Below are positions 12,577 through 20,688 of a stretch of DNA of 64,000 bases, piece by piece. The DNA is from Pholis gunnellus (lineage: Eukaryota; Chordata; Actinopteri; Perciformes; Pholidae): the NCBI GenBank assembly GCA_910591455.2, contig OU342814.1:18933768-18997767 (forward strand), read 5' to 3'. Made by a program: the position numbers and the translations under genes. Below the pieces are notes generated by a model that saw only the letters and a program-made list of their open reading frames with translations, did not search any database and was not told where the DNA came from. Positions within the stretch are counted from its first letter, which is position 1. Each line of letters begins with the position of its first letter.

Positions 12577-12578
<2 letters not shown>

Positions 12579-12639
12579 AAATATAAATGTAAAAGTGCCC
12601 CACAAAACAAATAGCCTATATTGCAACACTATCTACATA

Positions 12640-12880
12640 TGCTGCAGTGAAAACTATGTGCAAATCGCCCAACCAGCCTCTGTTTGCAACTCTTCCACTT
12701 TTTCTGCTGTCTTCCTGCCTGCTCTGTGCAGGAATTGTGCTCCTGAACAATGATCACAGCCGCGCAGGCCAACAATCCCATGCACACTGAGCGGATATGA
12801 CATGGCCCACCTCTTTTACACTTCTTGCCAGTCTCAAACTTGACTCGGGGGTAAACGGGCAATCGAGTGGAGTAATGTCA
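12640..12880. promoter_or_regulatory. Candidate regulatory block
   Basis: High-complexity stretch with two SOX-like ACAAT words on the + strand (GAACAATGATCAC near 12746 and CAACAATCCC near 12770). A GA-rich purine tract follows at 12894-12940. Texture-based call. Confidence 0.25.
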
Positions 12881-13252
12881 AAAGCTGCAGTCAAGGAGGG
12901 AGGGGAGGAGAGAGAGAAAGAGAGAGGGAGGGGGAGAGAGACTGACGTCGGTTCTGTTCATTGCGTGCCATGCAAACACAACAACAAACACAATGCGAGA
13001 CAATGACAGGATCGTGGGTGACACCGTGACTGTAACCTTCACACAGACACAGAAAAGAGGAAGAGAGAGAGGGGCATTCGATACGGATCTATAGATCACT
13101 CACATGAGGGGATTACTAAATAAAACTTCAATGAAAGCATTTACTTGCGGAGTGAGAGAGGAGTTGTTGTTGTGAGAGGAGTTATTATAGGATTGTGACA
13201 AGCAGCAACTGCAAGTGTTAACACGTTGCAACTACATATTTATATTCAACAT

Positions 13253-13695
13253 CAGTGGTGGTATTCAGATCCTTAACTTGAGTGAAAGCAGTAATACCAC
13301 GAGGTAAAATACTCTGTTATTAGTTATTATCAGTAAAAATATACTCAAACTATCAAAAGGAAAAGTGCTTATTATATCTAATGGTCAATTTCAGAGTGTA
13401 AAACCATTATTAGAATATTATTGGAACGTTATTATTAGTACTTGATGTTTTAGCTGGCTAACTTTTAACTAGGTTGTAGTTTAAAATAAAAGTATAAAAT
13501 TGTAATATATTTCATTTGTTCAACGTTTTGTAGTTAAATCTGAACCTATAAAATAACTAAATATTTCAAATAATGTAGTGAAGTTAAATTGCCCTCTTCA
13601 ATAGTTAATATGAAGAATCACAACATGGAAATACTACACTAAAGTAGCTTGCACTATACTTCAGAACCTAAGAATAGACTTCTGTTCCACAACTG
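13253..13695. mobile_element. Dispersed teleost repeat with terminal inverted repeats (copy 2)
   Basis: Starts CAGTGGTGGTATTCAGATCC and ends TTCTGTTCCACAACTG, matching the ends of the element at 6210-6604. Shared internal phrases include the AAAATACTC and AAGTATAAAAT types. It is more diverged than copy 1. The following stretch to about 13975 (TAGTAAATGCACTTAGTTAC near 13940) may be a further fragment of the same family. No coding capacity. Confidence 0.65.
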
Positions 13696-14019
13696 ATATG
13701 TTAAGGAGTAACTTCAAGACAGTTCACCTCTTATGGTGTCTTTATTGCATATACATATAGTTATCCTGCTGGAAGAAATATTGAGACACTTATGTAAAGG
13801 CAGCTTTGCCACATCGTAAGAATACTACATAACAAGACAAAGTATTGTATTTATAAAAAGCCAAAGTATTCTAAGCATGGCCCCTTTCACTCAAATAAAT
13901 GTTGCTGAGTAGAAACATGTCTCAATTCTTAAGCCGTATTTAGTAAATGCACTTAGTTACTTTACACGTTATGCTTTTCTCTGTGTATCACAGCTGTTTG
14001 CATTCACACCCTCATGATC

Positions 14020-14330
14020 TCGCATAGCTTAAATAAGAAGCTGTTTCCCCACTGTAATGATTAAATGGAGAGGGTCAGCTGTGGAGCACGTGGCCCGCCC
14101 AGCAGCACATGAACCTGGGTTAGAAGGGACCGCGTGGCCTGGCGGCCAAAGAGATGAGCGGCCTCGGCTGTATGCTGTCAGTGGTTTCTCCAACAACAGT
14201 AAGCTTTGAGGGCGATATGTCAGCCAGAGTAATTACCGCCTGTTAGCTCCCGTGTCACGGGGCTCCAGGAGCATCCACAGCTCCTATCTGCATCTAAGAG
14301 CTGTGGCGCCTAATCAGCCCTGACAGTCAA
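14020..14330. promoter_or_regulatory. Candidate conserved regulatory block
   Basis: GC-moderate, high-complexity block with CACGTGGCC (E-box CACGTG) near 14088, GTAATGATTAAATGG near 14055, and GAGTAATTACCGCC near 14228 (palindromic homeodomain core TAATTA). No repeats. Texture-based call. Confidence 0.33.
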
Positions 14331-14958
14331 GTCCAACACCGAGAGAAATTCTGTCAACATTTGTGCTGATGTAACTGTGGCCATCGTGTTACCTCTCCAG
14401 AGTCCACAGTGCACTTTTAGGCCCACACATGCAGATGAGTGATGCACAATGATTCTCTGAGGGTCGGATGTTGACATAGAGAAAAGTGGAGGTCTTGTTT
14501 TGCTCTTCAACAAAGTCATTGGGGGCTGGAAGGTGAGCATCATATGTAAAGCTTGGGGCAATGCATCTGATATGCACCCATTATTTATTTCTCCGTCTCT
14601 GCCTCTGTCTCCAAATCAGCTCATCTACCTGGAAGAGCGAACACACGGCCTCCTCCAGCGCTGCCGCTCCGTGTCATAACGCTGCAGCTCTTTAACACTA
14701 GGGACCAGGCGACTGCGGTTAAAATGATGGTGAAAAAGGCGTGGTGAGAAAAATGTGCGCATTTCATATGGTGGTACCGGCACATGATCGGTCGCTTTTA
14801 CTTTGTGTAATAGGCTACTCACATGTGACCTAATGAAAGCAGAGAGAAAGTGGTATGAATTCAGATGGGCCTTAATTCGGGCGCGTCCACTCGTTCATAA
14901 CTGGACACAAGTTATATTAAGTAATACATCTAAGTTGGATTTTACTTTGAACTTCCTC
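14331..14958. other. Intergenic, nothing identified
   Basis: Single-copy-looking DNA. Reading frames up to about 80 codons occur on the - strand, but their composition is not protein-like and no family is recognised. Confidence 0.4.
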
Positions 14959-14988
14959 CCAAAATTTGGTGGCAGCCACCTGTTTTGG
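14959..14988. repeat. 30-bp imperfect palindrome with back-to-back GGTGGC cores
   Basis: CCAAAATTTGGTGGC, one central A, then GCCACCTGTTTTGG. The inner GGTGGC-A-GCCACC arms are perfect, and the outer CCAAAA/TTTTGG arms also pair. Each inner arm resembles half of a CTCF core, one on each strand. Confidence 0.8.
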
Positions 14989-17089
14989 AAATGATAACTG
15001 GCGGGGAGGGAGAGACCAGACGAGCCTAATTGATTTTTAAGTGGTGTCTCTGTGGGTTAGAAGAGTAAGAGGGGAGTCCACTTCAGGGATCCGCCAAACT
15101 CCTCCAGTTTGTACCTGAATTGAGGGGCAGTGATGTGTTGCTGATGCGGCTCAACAAGCCACACTGGGGGCCAGACGGACAGACGGAGGGGCCAGAGCCC
15201 GAGCTGAGCTTGGTGCTCTGGTGGGGGATGGAGGGTGATTAAATGAACTTGCTTCTGCAGAGGCAATACGCTGGCATGTCAAGCATCATTCAGCCAACAA
15301 TAGAAGACATATCAGGTTTGATACAAACACCATTATCTCTGTCCTCTCTCACACTCCCCACACTTTTAGTGATGACTGGACACTAATCTTTAAAACCGTG
15401 GTGCGTTTCCACACTTGACTTCACAGTCTTAAGGCCGTGTGTTAATTTACAGCGCTTTATCACAACTTCGTATTGGTCCATTAATAAAGACAAGAAGATA
15501 GGGCCACTGACCAGGCGTCGGCATTTGGCGACTTGGTAGTGAGAACGTGTTGGGGTTGCTGCCAACGTCACATTCTTATAAAGAGTATATGCACCACCCA
15601 CTTTCACTGAACACACACACTCTCACACACACACCTACACACACTAACAGGCATGTGTGTATGCATCATGGAGCTCGGACATGCAGAGAAAAAGCGACTC
15701 TCCCCGAGTGAGCGGATGAAAAGGGGGAGAGGGAGGCCGTCCTGCAGCTCCACTCTTCCAGGGTCTCACACACAAGATCCGGGCGCACGGCTCCATTGAG
15801 TACAAGGAGGCTTTTGCATGGAGGTTCATTAGAAGTAACGAGTTGACACAAGGTAAATCTTAATGTTGAGGCGCCTTTCTCTACCGGCCCGGGGAGGAGC
15901 CCTCATTAACTGTCGCTAACAACCCGTGTAAATACACTGATTGGACAGCTCCGATACAAGCTCCCAGCCCTGCCAGGAAGTCCCCCTAATGAGACCACAC
16001 AATAAAAACAATAAAAGAAAGGGGAGAGAGAGGGAGAGAGGGAGGGAGGGTGGGAGAGAGAGAGAGAGAGAAAGAGGGGGGTGTTAAAAACTTTTACAAG
16101 CTTTGCTAATAAAGTTGGGCGCCACATTTACAGATCATTATGACAAAACTATTAAAAAAAAAATACGTTTTCTATTTCTTTCATTTCAAATGAAGGCTTT
16201 ATTGTGTTTCGTGCATGCTCCACAGACATACACGGAGGGGTGGCCTATTGCACCTGAGAATACAAGTAGTTGGCAACTGTATACAGTTTAAAGTACAGTA
16301 ACCGACTTAATCGTTTGTCGCTTTGGGTCATTCAATCAAGTAAATCATACGCAAAATGACATGCGTAATGTTAGCCTTCAAAGGGTTTGAAAAAGGAAAA
16401 AACAACATTGCTTCTGCAGCAGTAGGTTATCTGAGAGCAAGAGATTATGCACTGCAAAAAATATCAAAACACTTCATTCTTAATTTTATCATATTTATTC
16501 CCCAAACGTTATGAAATTCTGCCAATTCTGGCGATGGCGATTAACGCTTAGGCACTGCAATCATTTTGCAGAAACGCGTGCGACGATCTTAAAGCAAAAC
16601 ACACATTTTTCTAATATGTCTTCATTATGATTAATAAAATTGCACTGATTCAAAATTGTCATTAAAAAAGTGATATGAAATGATCACGTTGTTGCTAGAG
16701 GTTTAACACTTTTTCAGCCAGAAATATACTTTTGCAAAACTGAGTGCAACGCTAGAATGTCTTGGTTAGATTGATACTTCTTACAGTGTAGACACAGTGA
16801 GTCTCGGTACACTGGCATGGCCAGCATGGGATGGAGGGGGTTGTGCGCCCAGTCCCGACAGCAGCACACATCTGCTCTGCAAACGCACAGATCTCCACGG
16901 TGCTCGGTGAATAAAAATAACGCTAAATATACGTTAAATGATGATCTATACGGAGAGATCTGAGATGAGCAATTTACCTCTTTCAAACTAAAAATGCCCG
17001 AGGAGTTTATGTGTATAATTTCACAAATATTCCCAACAAATTGTCGTCGAGCATTATTCGCAGCATCGTATTCGGAAACGGGTCTGCTT
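14989..17089. other. Intergenic, mostly unremarkable
   Basis: Includes a possible short regulatory piece at 15025-15045 (CCTAATTGATTTTTAAGTGG), a CA-rich tract at 15610-15650 and a GA-rich purine tract at 16019-16079. The remainder (16090-17089) is AT-rich with scattered TAAT words. No gene recognised. Confidence 0.45.
16019..16079. repeat. GA-rich purine tract
   Basis: About 60 bp of GGGAGAG and GAGA repeats, all purine on the + strand apart from a single T. Confidence 0.85.
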
Positions 17090-17730
17090 AACTTACAGGA
17101 GCAGCGGTTGATTTTCCATCCTGGTCTTGGACAAATTAGTCAGTGAAATAGCGGTGGACCAGTGTCCCGTCCAGTCCCGAGCACGGGAATGGTAACGGTC
17201 CGTGGACTGGACCCGGCTCACAGCTCTGCAGGGGACGAAGAACAGCAAGCAGAAAAAAACAAGAGCCAAAAGAAGAAAGGTACCTCCTGATATAATTGGT
17301 GAAAAAACTGCAGCGTTGAATTCCCACATAACCAAAATAAAATTTCTGGCAAGAGAATTAAAAGTCCTGAAACGCACGTATGTGCATTGAAATCTATAAA
17401 GAGGTAGCCTAACTCAGTGTAGCCTAAATAAATAACGAAAATGAAAACCGTGATTTATTTGGTACGTACCCGTCGTTGCTCTCTAAAGTGTCGTCTTGTG
17501 TATTGTAGAGATGAATCCAGGATGGAGTCTGTCCTGTGTTTGCCAGGGAGGGGTGTGCTGCCTTTTCTGGCCAGCCTCTGCCAAACCGGGGTCAACGAGG
17601 GAGCAAAAAATAAAACAAGACCCTTTTCTTTCGTGCCTTCTTTCTCTTTCCCTGTTACCTTTTACAGTCAACACCTTTTTCTTTCTTTCTCTCATCCGGT
17701 CCACTTCTCTCTCCCTCACTCCCGTACATG
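17090..17730. other. GC-moderate intergenic stretch with an inverted repeat
   Basis: Contains the inverted repeat at 17169-17212 and a pyrimidine-rich tract around 17625-17720. Several overlapping frames of 60-95 codons are open, but none looks like a known protein. A non-coding transcript is possible. Mammals have a divergent non-coding transcript at the SIX3 promoter, but nothing here proves a fish equivalent. Confidence 0.3.
17169..17212. repeat. Inverted repeat, potential stem-loop
   Basis: GTCCAGTCC (17169-17177) and GGACTGGAC (17204-17212) are perfect 9-bp reverse complements. A small inner stem (TCCCG/CGGGA) lies just inside the left arm. Confidence 0.75.
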
Positions 17731-17769
17731 ACGTAACATCAGCTTTGTTTGTTTGCTCCCCTTATTAGA

Positions 17770-18480
17770 ACAGACCGATAATGAAAATAACTAATTGGCA
17801 ATTAACCAGTATGGTAACATTCATTGCGTGGAGCAAGACCTGTTGGAGCTAAATAATAGTCGGCTGGAACTAGTCTAACAGCAACAAAAATTATATAAAA
17901 GTATTTTAAACAAAGTTTGACCAAGTGAATTAGGCTACAATTAGAAATAACGTCACACGGGAAGAGAGGTGCTGGTTGCAAAGCTGACGAAAGGCTTCTC
18001 TGTCTGCTTGACCAACACATTATCGGTGTTTTTAGAGTGCAAAATGCTGTTTGTGTTGTCGTGTCTGGAGGTTTGGGCTGTAAGTAAACGGAGAAGACGC
18101 TAAATTCTCGATGTGCTTTCAGAGCTCTCGTCCCCCGCTGCTCGGAACATTCAGCAAGCCCTCGGATAAACACACAATTACGGCAGGTGAATAAACTTGT
18201 TTGGGGGGTGTTAATTACATGCTTAGCGCAAACAAAAGCCATGTAAAAGAATGTGAATTAGCACTGGCTCTTTCCCCCTCAATCCCCATTCAGGTTTTAC
18301 ATTTCACCTCTCGTCTTTTTCTAGGAGTGATTTCCGAATTGCCTGCGAGGGCTACTCCCAAACAAACAAGGCTCCTCCAAAACATAAAGCTGGATAATAC
18401 CTGTAGCCTTGGCTTGAATGGTGATCATCTAAATTGGTGCACCAGGAACCCAGTCAGGTAGGAGGCTTTGCATATTCGGA
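17770..18480. promoter_or_regulatory. Candidate regulatory region upstream of six3
   Basis: High-complexity DNA with ATAACTAATTGGCAATTAACC near 17789, GGGTGTTAATTACATGC near 18206 and GATCATCTAAATTGGTGC near 18423, all with homeodomain-type cores. It lies 2.2-2.9 kb upstream of the six3 start, in the range of proximal six3 enhancers known in other vertebrates. Conservation is untested. Confidence 0.3.
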
Positions 18481-18534
18481 GTAGTGCTGCTAAGCCTGCA
18501 CTCTCAACTTAATTTTAGGGTCGTGCGTGCATGT

Positions 18535-18536
18535 GC

Positions 18537-18635
<99 letters not shown>

Positions 18636-18645
18636 GGGGGGGGGG
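18535..18645. repeat. Compound (TG)n(GA)n(G)n microsatellite
   Basis: About 20 bp of TG, then about 70 bp of uninterrupted GA (18555-18625), then a run of about 20 G. It lies 2 kb upstream of six3. Serine/leucine reading frames through it are artefacts. Confidence 0.97.
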
Positions 18646-18927
18646 TATAGGCTGGGAGGTTAGTTTTAACACCAGCATGAAAATACCAGCCTTTACTTCC
18701 AGTCCACAGAGCTTTCCAACAGGACCAATTCAAGTGCCACTTGGAATTAGTTCTCCTGAGGTTCGTACTGCAGCGCAGTGGACAGGTTTGATCCACTACC
18801 CTACCCCCTCACATACGTGCACGCACTCAACCCCAAAAGACACGTACGAACCAAACGCCTGACCCTGCAATAGGATCATCACAACCCCTGCTCTGTGTCA
18901 CATACACCTATGGATGTAAGAATGAAA

Positions 18928-18941
18928 GTGCCCTCTGTTGC
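18928..18941 (-). promoter_or_regulatory. CTCF-like motif, - orientation
   Basis: On the - strand the sequence reads GCAACAGAGGGCAC. This differs from the CCANNAGRKGGCRS consensus only at the first base. It lies 1.75 kb upstream of the six3 start codon. Motif match only. Confidence 0.42.
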
Positions 18942-19169
18942 CCAAATCCCATGCGTAAAAGTGCGTAAACGCGCGTACCTGCACGCTCGCACCTGCAGTT
19001 ATGTCAGTTAAGGTGAAACGGTGAACACAAACAGGTAGCACTGACTGTGCATGCATCTCCAGCTGGTCTACTCACTGTCCCTCCAAGCTTGAAGTCGGTG
19101 GTCTATCTGGCCAGCCCCGGAGAATGTGCAAATCTGAGAGAGGGAAGGAAAAGTTTTGAATTCCTGAAT

Positions 19170-19469
19170 GATTTTGTAGAAAGGCGGCTTAGGATCATTA
19201 TGTCAGCTTTATTGAGGGCGGATTAAGCGTAGTCTAGATGCTACGCCTTGTACACGGCTCTTTCACAATGTGAGCACTGTTCGTGTTAGAGTGAACTCAC
19301 ACTATTTTAACACCCTATAAGCCCTGTCTAAATATGAAGCCGTTTTAGCCATAAACATGAAAATCACACCGCCGTGGCTACTGCTGTAAGCCGAATCCTG
19401 TGACTGGATGTGGACATTGATCGTGTCCTAGCCACTGGATCAAATACATGAAAACTGCTTTTATGTCCC
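19170..19469. other. Intergenic, weak regulatory texture
   Basis: Single-copy-looking DNA between the proximal candidate enhancers. No gene, repeat or outstanding motif seen. Confidence 0.35.
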
Positions 19470-19690
19470 CAAGAAGCTTTCATGTTGCCATTTGATTGTA
19501 ATTCCAATACTAATGGTATTAATTAGAGGGCTGGACCATCAAACAAAAACCCGTGATAAACTGGTGGCATTAAAAGGGTGATGCCACTGGTAAATTAGTT
19601 TTTCGAACTGACACGCCATTATCTTTGTTTAATCAACACAACGCTGCGCATCGATATTCATTTGGAACAATAAATTGTGTTGGTTGGAGA
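19470..19690. promoter_or_regulatory. Candidate conserved proximal enhancer
   Basis: Very high-complexity stretch crowded with regulatory-like words: GATTGTAATTCC near 19494, GGTATTAATTAGAGGG near 19516, GGTAAATTAGTTTTTCG near 19588, CTTTGTTTAATC near 19624 (SOX/LEF-like) and GGAACAATAAATTGTG near 19662 (SOX-like). It lies about 1.0-1.2 kb upstream of the six3 start codon. Together with its freedom from repeats, this makes it one of the best candidate six3 control elements here. Conservation was not tested. Confidence 0.38.
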
Positions 19691-20129
19691 GGGGGCAGCG
19701 GGCAGGGGGCCAGGGCTGCGCCCAGCGTTCCGGAGGCAAGGCTGGGGACAGCAGGAGGGGGAGCGGCATCACACTGCAGCCTTCACCCGGACCAGCACCC
19801 ACTAAACACAAAGTGACCACACACACCAGCGAGCCCGCGTAAAGTCATGCTCAGATGCATGTCATAAAATTGCGAACATGCATTTTTTTTTAATCATCGA
19901 CAGATCCAGGGCAAAAGCCAAAAGAGTAAAGGACCCTGTCAAAATTTGATCTTTTACAAAACAAGCAAATGGAAAGTGATAACATGAAAAGGAAAAACAT
20001 GCAAGACCCTAACGCCCTCCTTTCCGTCGCACACAATATATAAAAAAAACATTTTGAAAAGTAGCTACTACAGGAAAAAGTAAAATAATGTGCAAATTGA
20101 CTCGCTTCAATTCAAAACGTGTATTCCGG

Positions 20130-20688
20130 AGCCGCAGTCATTGGTTGTCCATTTGTCACCCTTTTAAAGCTCCCTATGCCTTCCTTCCTCCCTCCCTCCC
20201 TCCCTCCCCGTCTCTGCTAAGCATCTCCAGTCTATATATCTTCTTTAGCTTTAACGAGCCTCGTTAAGATCGCAATAATATTCCACCCTCTAATTGCTCA
20301 TTCCATTCAGCAGATAGGCGAGCATTGGCTTGTGCCTGATGCGCGCGGTGCGGTGGGAGGGTTGCTGTGGAGATCGGAGAATCTGATAACCCCCCGTGTG
20401 TGCTGCACAAGTGGTGAAAGCCTCGCGCTACGTACTGGCTAATGATTGGCACGCTTGACAGTGATTGGCAGGGCTGCCATGACAACGCTACAACGACACC
20501 AAGAAGACCAATAGAAAAGGGAAACAAAATGTTTCAATGCTACACTCAACGGCGGATTTAGGGGGGAGATATTATGAGGCTGGTGTCATTAGGCGATAGC
20601 CATTGAATCATTCAATCTTTTTTACTGGCCGTATTTTTTCGGTTTCTCCTTTTTCTCGATAATTTTCTTTCTCTCTCAGGTCATTTCC
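20130..20688 (+). promoter_or_regulatory. six3 promoter and 5' UTR region
   Basis: The stretch before the six3 start codon contains three CCAAT-box words: GATTGGC at about 20445 and 20462 (inverted) and ACCAATAG near 20507. It also has a TATA-like TCTATATATC near 20231, a TGACAG (TALE/MEIS-like) word near 20457, and a C/T-rich tract (TCCC repeats) at 20184-20208. No transcription start can be fixed from sequence. The CCAAT cluster suggests it lies after about 20510, or nearer 20260 if the TATA-like word is used. The palindrome at 20602 falls within it. Confidence 0.55.
20602..20616. promoter_or_regulatory. Perfect ATTGAAT-C-ATTCAAT palindrome before six3
   Basis: Two 7-bp arms separated by one base, 73-87 bp upstream of the start codon. 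The symmetry suggests a dimeric binding site. The neighbouring GGTGTCATTAGG also resembles a SIX-type GGTATCA site, so autoregulation is conceivable but unproven. Confidence 0.5.

Noticed and set aside
17802..18242. 146-codon minus-strand open frame upstream of six3
   Set aside because: No protein-like pattern; overlaps a candidate regulatory stretch.
18490..18796. Serine/leucine-rich minus-strand frames
   Set aside because: Translation of the GA/TG microsatellite.
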